Made by a program: the position numbers and the translations under genes. The notes beneath the pieces are model-generated. The model saw nothing but the letters and a program-made list of their open reading frames with translations. It ran no database searches and was not told the origin of the DNA. From the NCBI RefSeq assembly GCF_000423865.1, contig NZ_AUIU01000019.1, forward strand, positions 1 to 64,000: a stretch of DNA of 64,000 bases, given 5' to 3'. Source of the DNA: Thermodesulfovibrio thiophilus DSM 17215. Lineage in GTDB: Bacteria > Nitrospirota > Thermodesulfovibrionia > Thermodesulfovibrionales > Thermodesulfovibrionaceae. Of this stretch, positions 43,356 through 51,794 are shown piece by piece; the first letter of the stretch is position 1; every line of letters starts with the position of its first letter.

Positions 43356-44294
43356 TATTTAATGCCCAGGATACAGAGGGGACAAATAAAGGATTTTATG
43401 TTTCTTAGTTTGACAGCTATTACAGCATTCAGTGTAATTGTTATTACAGTAGGAATATTCATTATCTTGTTTAAAGAATCTCTGCCTGCCATGAATAAAT
43501 TTGGTTTTGAAGAGTTTATTTTTTCTAAAGATTGGGATCCTGTTCAGGAATCATTCGGAGCTGCTCCTGCTTTGATTGGAACATTGATTACATCATTTTT
43601 TGCCCTTTTGCTTGCAATACCTGTAGCTATTGGAATAGCAATATTTATTACAGAGATTGCTCCATCAGCATTAAAGGGAGTTATCGGTACAGCTATTGAG
43701 CTTCTGGCTGCAATACCAAGTATAATTTACGGAATGTGGGGGCTTTTTACTTTAGCTCCAATAATGAGTAAGTATATTGAACCCTTTTTCCAGTCAACTA
43801 TAGGAAAACTTCCTCTTATTGGCAAACTATTTGAAGGAACGCCTCTTGGTGTTGATTTATTCACAGCAAGTATTATTTTAAGTATAATGATTATACCTTT
43901 TACAGCATCCATAGCAAGAGATTCCTTTAATCTTACTCCTTCAGTGCTTAAAGAGTCTGCCTATGCAATAGGAGCAACAAAGTGGGAAGTTGTCAAAGAT
44001 GTTGTACTACCTTACTCAAAACTCGGAGTTTTAGGAGGAGTAGGACTTTCTCTTGGAAGGGCTTTAGGTGAAACTATGGCTGTTGCATTTGTTCTGGGAA
44101 ATCTTAATCAAATTCCCACATCACTTTTTGATGCAGCAGCCACTGTTACAGTAAAGCTTGCTAATGAATTTACAGAGGCTGATAAAGATATATATCTGAG
44201 TTCTCTTTACTATCTTGCGCTGCTTCTCTTTATCATGAGCTTTACAATTCTTGCAGTAGCAAAAATTTTTCTGGTTAGGGTAGAAAAAAGATAA
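43347..44294 (+). CDS. pstC: Phosphate ABC transporter permease PstC
   Basis: Inner-membrane permease with six helices and the long loop typical of PstC. The ABC-coupling motif is AYAIGATKWEVVKDVVLPYS (about 207-226), and GRALGETMAVAFVLGN follows. Three starts are possible: ATG 43347 (overlaps the TATAAT), ATG 43362 (would be leaderless), and ATG 43398 with AAAGGA ahead. The last two fit the DNA better. It is the first gene of pstCAB; no pstS precedes it. Confidence 0.92.
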   Translation: MYNYLMPRIQRGQIKDFMFLSLTAITAFSVIVITVGIFIILFKESLPAMNKFGFEEFIFSKDWDPVQESFGAAPALIGTLITSFFALLLAIPVAIGIAIFITEIAPSALKGVIGTAIELLAAIPSIIYGMWGLFTLAPIMSKYIEPFFQSTIGKLPLIGKLFEGTPLGVDLFTASIILSIMIIPFTASIARDSFNLTPSVLKESAYAIGATKWEVVKDVVLPYSKLGVLGGVGLSLGRALGETMAVAFVLGNLNQIPTSLFDAAATVTVKLANEFTEADKDIYLSSLYYLALLLFIMSFTILAVAKIFLVRVEKR

Positions 44295-44296
44295 TA

Positions 44297-45130
44297 ATGA
44301 AAAAAAGAAAAATAATAAGTGGGTTAGCACTTTTCATATCATTTCTTGCAGCAGTATGGGGTATTTTCTGGCTATTTTTTATAATTTTTGATGTCCTAAG
44401 ACATGGGATATCTGCTATAAATCCTGCCTTATTTTTTAATGATCCAGTTCCTCCTGGAGAGACTGGAGGAGGATTAAGAAATGCCTTTGTAGGACATCTT
44501 TTAATTACACTATTCGCTACTTTAATTGGAGTTCCCATTGGAGTTCTTGGTGGAACCTTTATTGCCGAATATGGAAGAAAGTATCAAATTTCAAAAGTTA
44601 TAAGCACGCTTGCAGATATTATGGTAAGTATTCCTGCAATAATTGTAGGCGCTTTTATTTATGCAGTAATGGTTACCCCTCTTGGACATTTCAGTGGATG
44701 GGCTGGTGCAGTTTCGCTTGGTATTATTATGATTCCTACTGTTCTCAGAACCACTGAAAATATGCTTTCCCTGATACCATGGACATTGAGAGAAGCTGCC
44801 TTTGCTCTTGGAGCACCTTACTATAAAGTGATTATTCAGATAGTTTACCGTGGAGCAGCAACAGGGATTCTTACTGGAATTATTCTTGCAATTGCAAGAG
44901 TTACAGGAGAAGCTGCACCTCTTCTTTTTACAGCCTTCAATAATTCATTCTTCTCAATAAATATGAACGAGCCAATTGCATCATTAACAGTAACAATATT
45001 TCAGTATGCCATGGGTCCCTATGAGGACTGGCACATTCAGGCATGGGGTGCGTCACTAATGATTACAGTATTTATTCTCTTTGCAACTATTGCGGGAAGA
45101 ATTCTTATAAAAGGGAGGTACAAGGATTGA
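44297..45130 (+). CDS. pstA: Phosphate ABC transporter permease PstA
   Basis: 277 residues, six helices. Characteristic segments are [20 protein letters not shown] (about 46), [12 protein letters not shown] and the coupling loop [18 protein letters not shown] (about 158), followed by [11 protein letters not shown]. It pairs with PstC in the membrane. Only 2 bases separate it from pstC, and its stop overlaps the pstB start. Confidence 0.94.
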   Translation: MKKRKIISGLALFISFLAAVWGIFWLFFIIFDVLRHGISAINPALFFNDPVPPGETGGGLRNAFVGHLLITLFATLIGVPIGVLGGTFIAEYGRKYQISKVISTLADIMVSIPAIIVGAFIYAVMVTPLGHFSGWAGAVSLGIIMIPTVLRTTENMLSLIPWTLREAAFALGAPYYKVIIQIVYRGAATGILTGIILAIARVTGEAAPLLFTAFNNSFFSINMNEPIASLTVTIFQYAMGPYEDWHIQAWGASLMITVFILFATIAGRILIKGRYKD

Positions 45131-45885
45131 TACCTGAAATTGAGGTAAAAAGTCTTAATTTTTACTATACTGGTAATATTCATATACTTAAAAACATAAA
45201 CATGACAGTATATAAAAATAAAGTAACTGCTCTTATTGGTCCTAGTGGATGTGGTAAGACAACACTTCTTAGATGCTTTAACAGAATGCATGATCTTTAT
45301 GCAGGGAATAAATATGATGGAGAAATAATATTTCAGGGCAGTAATATACTTGTAAAAGATACAGACCTTATAGAATTAAGAAGCAAAATAGGAATGGTGT
45401 TTCAGAAGCCAACTCCTTTTCCTATGACAATTTTTGAAAATATTGCTTATGGATTAAAGCTAAAGGGAGCGAAGAAAAGAGCAGAATTAAAAGAACGAGT
45501 TGAAAAAGCTTTAAAAGACGCAGCTCTCTGGGATGAGGTAAGGGATAAACTTAATACCAATGCTTTTGGACTTAGTGGAGGTCAGCAGCAACGCTTATGT
45601 ATTGCACGAGCACTTGCAGTTGAGCCAGAAATTATATTATTTGATGAACCAACAAGCGCTCTTGATCCAATATCAACAGCAAAAATTGAAGAACTTATTA
45701 TTTCATTAAAAGATAGAGTAACAATTATAATTGTTACTCACAATATGCAGCAGGCAGCAAGAATCTCTGATTGGACAGGTTTTATGATGCTTGGTGAACT
45801 TATTGAATATGACAAAACTGAAAAAATATTCACAGTGCCGTCAAATAAGCTTACAGAAGAATATATAACTGGAAGATTTGGTTAA
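45127..45885 (+). CDS. pstB: Phosphate ABC transporter ATP-binding protein PstB
   Basis: ATPase of the Pst system: Walker [20 protein letters not shown], the PstB-specific [21 protein letters not shown], signature [16 protein letters not shown] and Walker [15 protein letters not shown] set the start at TTG 45127, after GGGAGG within pstA; the frame continues upstream but the added residues do not fit the family. Length is 252 residues, as usual. The stop overlaps the convergent lipoprotein gene. Confidence 0.95.
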   Translation: MIPEIEVKSLNFYYTGNIHILKNINMTVYKNKVTALIGPSGCGKTTLLRCFNRMHDLYAGNKYDGEIIFQGSNILVKDTDLIELRSKIGMVFQKPTPFPMTIFENIAYGLKLKGAKKRAELKERVEKALKDAALWDEVRDKLNTNAFGLSGGQQQRLCIARALAVEPEIILFDEPTSALDPISTAKIEELIISLKDRVTIIIVTHNMQQAARISDWTGFMMLGELIEYDKTEKIFTVPSNKLTEEYITGRFG

Positions 45886-46301
45886 TCAGGATATTTAAAT
45901 GGATTACCTCTAATGATTCTTTCAATCTTTGGGGGGTTGCCTTTAATCAAAAATATAGCGAGTCCTCTTTCTTCTGTTTCCTTGTTAAGATATTTCCATT
46001 TGCCATTCCATGAAATATAAAGTTTATAACCGTCTGATTCCATTTCTCCAAGAACAGGTTCAAACTCAAGCTCTGCTTTATCAAAAGGCTTAATTGATGT
46101 AATTATTTCTCTATATGCAGATTCTGAACAATACTTTCTTATTCCATAGTTATCTTTATTTTGATAAGCCTTTCTCATTTCATCAACAGCTTTAAATGCT
46201 TCTTGTGTGTAGCTGTATTCCTCTGACGGTGGCTTAACCTGTTTTTTCCCTCCGCAACTAAGCAGAAAACAAATGAGGAGAAAAACTAAAACTTTTTTCA
46301 T
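45882..46301 (-). CDS. Lipoprotein of unknown function
   Basis: 139 residues. A lipoprotein signal ([19 protein letters not shown], lipid Cys at about 16) is followed by an alpha-beta domain that may be NTF2/SnoaL-like ([38 protein letters not shown], ending in [14 protein letters not shown]). GGAGG precedes the ATG. The fold is a guess from the pattern of a long helix and later strands. Confidence 0.75.
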   Translation of the reverse strand: MKKVLVFLLICFLLSCGGKKQVKPPSEEYSYTQEAFKAVDEMRKAYQNKDNYGIRKYCSESAYREIITSIKPFDKAELEFEPVLGEMESDGYKLYISWNGKWKYLNKETEERGLAIFLIKGNPPKIERIIRGNPFKYPD

Positions 46302-46320
46302 ACTTGCCTCCGTACCCTTT

Positions 46321-47283
46321 TTACAATCTGTATTTTACAATCTCTTGTTCTAATATTGCATCATAAATTTTTTTATTTTCAGTTATTTCATTTTTAATTA
46401 CTATCTCTGTATTTTTTCGTTTTGAATAATATACGCATATTGATGCTGCAACCTGAATCTCTCTTTCTGAGTATGTTCCTGATAAAAAAACAACAGGTCC
46501 TTTAAAATCAGATGGAAAAAGGAAAACTCCTTTATTGATTTTTAAAAGAGTTTCATTTTCTGATTCATTCCTTCCGACAATAATTTTACATCTGTCAGAA
46601 ATTCTAAAATGCCTGCCAATCCTGAGTAATTCTGTCTTTTTAATGGTTAATTCATCATGTTCAAAAAGGTCTCTAACTTTTTTACAGAAAGATGGATCAG
46701 TAAGCAAACATCCACCTGCTGGTTGAGGAATTTTCTCAATTCCAAACTTTTTTGCGAGAGCAATCTGCGGTTTTCTTGTTCTGCCAGAAATATCATATAA
46801 AAGATTCCTGTCAATAACTCCTTTTAGTTCAGATATTGTAGGGGGAAGAAGCTTTGCAGACAGAGGCCTTAATATTAAACCTTTAAGTGATGTTTCCTTT
46901 TCCATTAGAGAAAATATTCCTTTTTTCTGACTCATGGGTCTCTGTCCAGAAACCTCTCCAGTAACGATAAACTCAGCATTATATTGATGCATGATAGTTT
47001 TAGCTTCTTTAAGCATTAAAATTTTACAATCAATACAGGGATTAAGATTTTTCCCATAACCATATCTGGGATTTTTTAATATTTCAAAAAATTTTTCTCT
47101 AATATCGACTTCTTGTAGTTCAAAGCTAAATTTCCTGGCTAAATCTTCATCTTCCTGTTTTAATGCATTTCCAAATCCTGTTAAAAATTTAAAAGCAGCA
47201 ACTTCTATATTTTGTTCCTTCACTGTAAGAATTGCAAGAAGACTGTCAAGTCCTCCTGAATATAAAGCAATAGCTTTAGACAT
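46321..47283 (-). CDS. PP-loop ATPase, tRNA-thiolation-like (MnmA/ThiI-like core)
   Basis: The N-terminal PP-loop is IALYSGGLDSLLAILTV (about 4-20). Residues 80-140 show LNPCIDCKILMLKEAK with a CxxC, and IVTGEVSGQRPMSQ, as in MnmA-like thiolases. After PAGGCLLTDPSF a C-terminal domain of about 100 residues (LLRIGRHFRISDRCKIIVGR) resembles the NFACT-R RNA-binding unit. This suggests tRNA or RNA sulfur modification, but the substrate base is unknown. It overlaps rfaE1 by 8 bases. Confidence 0.75.
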   Translation of the reverse strand: MSKAIALYSGGLDSLLAILTVKEQNIEVAAFKFLTGFGNALKQEDEDLARKFSFELQEVDIREKFFEILKNPRYGYGKNLNPCIDCKILMLKEAKTIMHQYNAEFIVTGEVSGQRPMSQKKGIFSLMEKETSLKGLILRPLSAKLLPPTISELKGVIDRNLLYDISGRTRKPQIALAKKFGIEKIPQPAGGCLLTDPSFCKKVRDLFEHDELTIKKTELLRIGRHFRISDRCKIIVGRNESENETLLKINKGVFLFPSDFKGPVVFLSGTYSEREIQVAASICVYYSKRKNTEIVIKNEITENKKIYDAILEQEIVKYRL

Positions 47284-48268
47284 AAGAAGCTTTTAGTATT
47301 TCTATAATTTCTTCCTGTGTCGCAACAGCTGTTCCAACTTTTTCAACAACTATTCCAGCAGCTATATTTGCTATTTTTGCTGCCTCTGTAAGAGAAGCAC
47401 CAGCTACATGAGCAAGTGTTATTGCCGCAATTACAGTATCGCCCGCACCTGTAACATCAAATACTTTTCTGGCAGTTGTTGGAAGATGAGTAGTTTTTAT
47501 TTCCGAATTAATTTTTTCAAACAAACTCATTCCCTCTTCTCCTCTGGTTATTAAAACCGAATCACAAGCAAGCTTTTTTAAGAGATTATACCCTGCTTTA
47601 GTCAAGCTTTTTTCATCTCTTATTTCAATTTCTGCTCCATGAGAGGCTTCAGCTACATTTGGAGTTATAAGCGATACTTGTTTATAAAGTCTGAAATGTC
47701 CTACTTTTGGATCAACTGCAATAAAACTGCCATTTTGTTTTTTATGGCTCACTAAAATACGAAATAATTCTTCGGAGACAACACCTTTTTTATAGTCAGA
47801 AACAATGACTGCATCAAAATTTTTTAAAGCGTTTTTTATTATTGAGAGAAACAATTCCTTTGACTTGCCTTCAAGTCTTCTTCGATTTTCTATATCGAAT
47901 CTTACAATTTGCTGATTTCCACCAATTACCCTTGTTTTCACTGTAGTTCTTCTTGTATCTTCAAAGATATAATCCTGACCAATTCCTTTTTCTTGGAGCA
48001 AATCTTTTAAAATTCTTCCATAAGACCCTTTACCTATTATTCCGCATAGATGAACTTGCCCTTTCAATGCAGTTATATTATTGGCAACATTTGCTGCTCC
48101 ACCAAGTCTGTAGGTTTCTTCATCAACTTCCACAACAGGAACTGGTGCTTCTGGAGAAATTCTCATCACCTTTCCAAGGATGTATCTATCAAGAATAATA
48201 TCACCAATAACAAGAATCTTTTTATCTTTGAATTTTTTTAGAATTTTCTCTAACTTAGTTATTGACAT
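47276..48268 (-). CDS. rfaE1: D-glycero-beta-D-manno-heptose-7-phosphate kinase
   Basis: PfkB-family kinase for the ADP-heptose branch of lipopolysaccharide synthesis: VIGDIILDRYILGKVMRISP (about 22), RLGGAANVANNITAL, VSDYKKGVVSEE and the catalytic DVTGAGDTVIAA (about 270, Asp base). 330 residues: only the kinase half, without the HldE nucleotidyltransferase domain. It implies a Gram-negative outer membrane with heptose. It overlaps hisS by 14 bases at its start. Confidence 0.9.
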   Translation of the reverse strand: MSITKLEKILKKFKDKKILVIGDIILDRYILGKVMRISPEAPVPVVEVDEETYRLGGAANVANNITALKGQVHLCGIIGKGSYGRILKDLLQEKGIGQDYIFEDTRRTTVKTRVIGGNQQIVRFDIENRRRLEGKSKELFLSIIKNALKNFDAVIVSDYKKGVVSEELFRILVSHKKQNGSFIAVDPKVGHFRLYKQVSLITPNVAEASHGAEIEIRDEKSLTKAGYNLLKKLACDSVLITRGEEGMSLFEKINSEIKTTHLPTTARKVFDVTGAGDTVIAAITLAHVAGASLTEAAKIANIAAGIVVEKVGTAVATQEEIIEILKASYV

Positions 48269-49520
48269 TGCTCTTCCTTATCAAATCAACCAGTTCATCA
48301 AGAGAGGCTTCTCCCTGTAAACCGTTTTTCATGTTTTTCCATTTATACAGCGATTTTTTGATTTCGTCCTCTCCCACAATAATAACTATATCTGCACCTA
48401 ATCGATCAGCTTTTCTTAACTGGCTTTTTAAAGATGCTTCCTCATAAGAAGTTTCAACACTTATCTCTTTATTTCTTAAAAATCTAACAAGTTTTCTTGC
48501 TTCTTTTTCTTCTACCTGTCCATTTATATATGCAACATATACTAGATTTTTTTCAGGTTTTATTGACAAAGAATTTGCACATATTTCAATTAACCTTTCC
48601 ATACCAATAGCAAATCCCGCTGCTGGAGTTGATGGACCACCGAATAATGCTACAAGGGTATCATATCTTCCTCCTGCAGCAATGGCATTCTGAGCACCTA
48701 GCATTGTTGTGGTAACTTCAAAAACAGTCCGTGTATAGTAGTCAAGTCCTCTTACAATTCTTGGATTTATCGCATATGATATCTTCATTTCATCAAGTTC
48801 ATTTTGCAAACTCAAAAAATGATTCTTACAATCATTACACAAAAAATTAAGTATAAGAGGTATATTTTTTAAAGACTCCTTACATGCTGGTAGTTTGCAA
48901 TCCAGAACTCTCAAAGGATTTTTCTCAAATCTTCTCTGACAATCATTGCATAGATTGGTTACTTTATCAGCTAAAAAATTAAAAAGAACTTTTCTGTATT
49001 CTGGTCTGCATTTCTCACATCCAAGAGAATTTATCTCATAATTTAAATTTTTGATATCTAACCTTTCTAAAAACATCTTCAGCATATAAATTAATTCAGC
49101 ATCTATCACAGGAGAAGCTATTCCAAAAGACTCCGCCCCGATCTGATGAAACTGCCTGAATCTTCCCTTCTGGGGTCTTTCATATCTGAACATAGGACCT
49201 ATATAATAAAATTTTTGAGGAGCCGGATTATTAAAAAGAGAATGCTGAATATAAGCTCTCACAACCGATGCTGTTCCTTCTGGTCTTAAAGCAACTTTTC
49301 TGCCTTTTTTGTCCTGAAATATATACATCTCTTTTTCAACTATATCTGTATCCTCTCCAATACTTCGTAAAAATAATTCAGCATTTTCTACAATGGGCGT
49401 GCGAATCTCCTTGAAATTAAAACTTTCAACTGTTTTTTTTGCACAGTCTTCAACATACTGCCATAGATGGATTGTTTCAGGAAAAATATCCTGCATCCCT
49501 CGTAATAGACTATACTTCAC
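48255..49520 (-). CDS. hisS: Histidyl-tRNA synthetase
   Basis: Class II synthetase: motif 1 region at FKEIRTPIVENAELFLRSIGE, motif 2 FRYERPQKGRFRQFHQIGAE, HisA loop GLDYYTRTVFEV, motif 3 AAGFAIGMERLIE and a C-terminal anticodon domain. It contains an insertion with two CxxC-like pairs (GCEKCRPEYRK, LCNDCQRRFE, LCNDCKNHF), probably metal-binding. I chose GTG at 49520: AAGG lies 8 bases upstream and VKYSLLRGMQDIFPE matches family N-termini. The frame opens further at TTG 49547 inside divIVA. Confidence 0.93.
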   Translation of the reverse strand: MKYSLLRGMQDIFPETIHLWQYVEDCAKKTVESFNFKEIRTPIVENAELFLRSIGEDTDIVEKEMYIFQDKKGRKVALRPEGTASVVRAYIQHSLFNNPAPQKFYYIGPMFRYERPQKGRFRQFHQIGAESFGIASPVIDAELIYMLKMFLERLDIKNLNYEINSLGCEKCRPEYRKVLFNFLADKVTNLCNDCQRRFEKNPLRVLDCKLPACKESLKNIPLILNFLCNDCKNHFLSLQNELDEMKISYAINPRIVRGLDYYTRTVFEVTTTMLGAQNAIAAGGRYDTLVALFGGPSTPAAGFAIGMERLIEICANSLSIKPEKNLVYVAYINGQVEEKEARKLVRFLRNKEISVETSYEEASLKSQLRKADRLGADIVIIVGEDEIKKSLYKWKNMKNGLQGEASLDELVDLIRKSNVNN

Positions 49521-49980
49521 TTTCTTCGCCTTCTCTTTCTTTATCAAATTCTAGCATTTTTAAATGTGACTCTATCAGTCTTCTTATTTCTTCCTTAAAA
49601 TGCCTTCTGATTCCCTTTAAATCAACAATATCCTCATGAATCTTAACAACCTTTTCCTGAGCTTCTTTTATAATATTTTCAGCGGTTAATTGTGCTTCTT
49701 TTATTATGAGTTCAGCTTCTTTTTTTGCATTTATCTGATAATCCTCAACAAGCCTCTGAGCTGTCATCAATGTATCTCTGATTGATTGTTCGATTTTTTT
49801 GTAGTCCTCTAGCTGATTCTCAAGAATTACCACCTTTTCTTTTAGCATTGAATTTTCTTTTAAAATTTCTTCTAACTCTTCTCGTATAATCTCAAGAAAA
49901 GAGTAAACCTCATCCATATCAAAGCCTCTGAATTTAATCTTGAACTGCTTTTGTTGAATATCCAACGGCGTTATTCTCAT
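49510..49980 (-). CDS. DivIVA-domain protein
   Basis: 156 residues. The N-terminal DivIVA lipid-binding motif is RITPLDIQQKQFKIKFRGFD (about 2-21), followed by MDEVYSFLEII. A long coiled coil (about 28-135) and a charged tail follow. It may organise the pole or division site, or link to envelope growth. AAAGGAGG precedes the ATG. The order yggT-divIVA matches clusters in Gram-positive and related bacteria. Confidence 0.9.
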   Translation of the reverse strand: MRITPLDIQQKQFKIKFRGFDMDEVYSFLEIIREELEEILKENSMLKEKVVILENQLEDYKKIEQSIRDTLMTAQRLVEDYQINAKKEAELIIKEAQLTAENIIKEAQEKVVKIHEDIVDLKGIRRHFKEEIRRLIESHLKMLEFDKEREGEESEV

Positions 49981-50285
49981 AAAAGTCCTCCTTTAATTCT
50001 ATAACCAAGCTCAACGAGGCTTGCAACTAAAAATTTCTGTAAAAAAAATATTATTAGCAAAAGAATTAATGGTGATATATCAACTGGAAGTCTGAAAGGC
50101 ATCAATTTTCTTATTGGACGCAAAACCGGTTCAGTAACTCCATAAAGAAATCTGACGATAGGATTATAAGGATCAGGATTGACCCAGCTAATTACTGCAG
50201 CAATAACGATGATGAAAGTATAAATTGTAAATACGATATCTAAAATATTTGCCAAAGCAATAATAAGATTTGCAATTAAAAACAT
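49977..50285 (-). CDS. yggT: YggT-family membrane protein
   Basis: 102 residues with two membrane helices. The signature is AAVISWVNPDPYNPIVRFLY (about 28-47), followed by GVTEPVLRPIRKLMP. The family is linked to osmotic tolerance and, near divIVA, to cell division. It overlaps proC and divIVA at both ends, so the three are coupled. Confidence 0.9.
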   Translation of the reverse strand: MFLIANLIIALANILDIVFTIYTFIIVIAAVISWVNPDPYNPIVRFLYGVTEPVLRPIRKLMPFRLPVDISPLILLLIIFFLQKFLVASLVELGYRIKGGLL

Positions 50286-51076
50286 GTATCCTCCTGAATT
50301 GAAAGCTCTTTAGCTCTTTTGCTTGCCTCCTGAACAGTTTTGAAAATTATGTCTTTAAGATTACTTTCAGCTAACACCTTAAGTCCAGCCTCTGTTGTAC
50401 CCCCTGGTGATGTTACTTTCAGCCTTATTTTATCAGGCGGCATTCCACTGTCAAGCAGCTTTGCAGTGCCAATAACTGTTTGAACTATAAGTTCTTTTGC
50501 AATATCATCAGAAAATCCAAGCTCTGTTGCTACATTTATAAACTGTTCCACTATATAGCACAAAAATCCAGGTCCGCTTCCTGATAAGGCAGTAACAAGA
50601 TTCATATAACTTTCAGGAAGTGTAAGCACTTTTCCAACACTCATGAAAATATCTCTTACCGGAGCTAAAATTTTCATCTCAAGGCACTCACATAAAGCAA
50701 GAACCGTCATTGATTCACCTACTGTTGCTGCAAAATTTGGCATTGCTCTGATAAGTTTGTCTGTTTTAAGATATTGCTTAATAAAATTAAGAGAAATTCC
50801 AGCAACTATTGACACAATAATATGTTTTTCAGAAACAAGATCTTTAATTTCTTCAAGAACCTCTCTTATATTCTGTGGTTTTATGGCCAGCACAATAATT
50901 GTTGATGAATTGACCACTTCTATGTTTGAAGCCGTTGTTTTAACTCCGTAACAGTTCTCAAGATATCGTCTTCTTTCTTCAACTGGTTCAGATACGATAA
51001 TGTTTTTTTTCCCATCTTTAACAAGCCCTTTTATAAGAGCTTCTGCCATATTTCCTCCACCAATAAAGCCTGTCAT
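50276..51076 (-). CDS. proC: Pyrroline-5-carboxylate reductase
   Basis: Last step of proline synthesis. Rossmann start MTGFIGGGNMAEALIKGL, IVLAIKPQNIREVLEEI, AMPNFAATVGESMTVL and the C-terminal ALSGSGPGFLCYIVE with SPGGTTEAGLKVL. Start at ATG 51076: the TTG at 51094 overlaps the AGGAGG site and cannot be the true start. Length 266 residues. It is placed between yggS and yggT, a widely conserved order. Confidence 0.94.
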   Translation of the reverse strand: MTGFIGGGNMAEALIKGLVKDGKKNIIVSEPVEERRRYLENCYGVKTTASNIEVVNSSTIIVLAIKPQNIREVLEEIKDLVSEKHIIVSIVAGISLNFIKQYLKTDKLIRAMPNFAATVGESMTVLALCECLEMKILAPVRDIFMSVGKVLTLPESYMNLVTALSGSGPGFLCYIVEQFINVATELGFSDDIAKELIVQTVIGTAKLLDSGMPPDKIRLKVTSPGGTTEAGLKVLAESNLKDIIFKTVQEASKRAKELSIQEDTCF

Positions 51077-51090
51077 TTTATTTTCCCTCC

Positions 51091-51777
51091 TCAATTTATT
51101 CTTGGTCCAAAAATGGCTGTGCCTATTCTTACCATAGTAGATCCTTCTTCTATTGCTACTTCAAAATCATTAGACATTCCCATTGAAAGTTCTTGTAATG
51201 GATATCCTTTTTGAGATAGCTCTTCTTTTATTTGCCTGAGTTTTCTAAAATAGGGTCTTGTATCTTCAGGGGTTACAAAATATGGTGGAATTGTCATCAG
51301 TCCTTCAATTTGTAAATACTTAAGCTTTTTAGATAGTTCCAATATTTCTTCTACTGCATCTTCGTTAATCCCATATTTTGTTTCTTCCTCAGATAACTTG
51401 ACCTGAATTAAAGCTCTCTGAATTTTTTTAATTTTACTTGCCTCTTTATCTATTAATATTGCAAGTTTGTCTGAATCTACTGAATGAATTATTTCAAAAA
51501 GTCTTACAGCCTCTTTTACTTTATTGCTCTGAAGATGTCCTATCATATGCCATTTAATATTAAAATTAAATTCATTAAGTTTTTCAATTTTCTGTTTCGC
51601 TTCCTGAACTTTGTTTTCTCCAAAAACTCTTAACCCAAGATCAACCGATTCTATTATTTTATCAATTGGTTGAGATTTTGTTACTGCTATCAGTTTAATC
51701 TCCTCGGGATTTCTGCCTGATCTTAATGCTGCATAAGTTATTTTTTTAAAAACAGATGATATTCTTGCTGTAAGCAT
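51091..51777 (-). CDS. yggS: PLP homeostasis protein YggS/ProSC
   Basis: PLP-binding single-domain barrel: IKLIAVTKSQPIDKI with the PLP Lys, RVFGENKVQEAKQKIEKL, IKWHMIGHLQSNKVKEAV, LSMGMSNDFEVAIEEGSTMV. 228 residues from the ATG at 51777. An ATG four codons earlier lies inside the -10 element. It maintains free PLP levels. Its 5' end faces a sensor kinase gene with about 17 bases between the starts. Confidence 0.9.
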   Translation of the reverse strand: MLTARISSVFKKITYAALRSGRNPEEIKLIAVTKSQPIDKIIESVDLGLRVFGENKVQEAKQKIEKLNEFNFNIKWHMIGHLQSNKVKEAVRLFEIIHSVDSDKLAILIDKEASKIKKIQRALIQVKLSEEETKYGINEDAVEEILELSKKLKYLQIEGLMTIPPYFVTPEDTRPYFRKLRQIKEELSQKGYPLQELSMGMSNDFEVAIEEGSTMVRIGTAIFGPRIN

Positions 51778-51779
51778 AA

Positions 51780-51793
51780 TATAATACATTATA
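51780..51793. promoter_or_regulatory. Overlapping divergent -10 elements
   Basis: TATAAT occurs on the plus strand at 51780-51785 and on the minus strand at 51793-51788. Each is less than 11 bases from a start codon (51795 plus, 51777 minus). Both genes appear to lack a leader and to share the same few bases. No -35 matches are convincing. Confidence 0.4.
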
Positions 51794-51794
51794 C

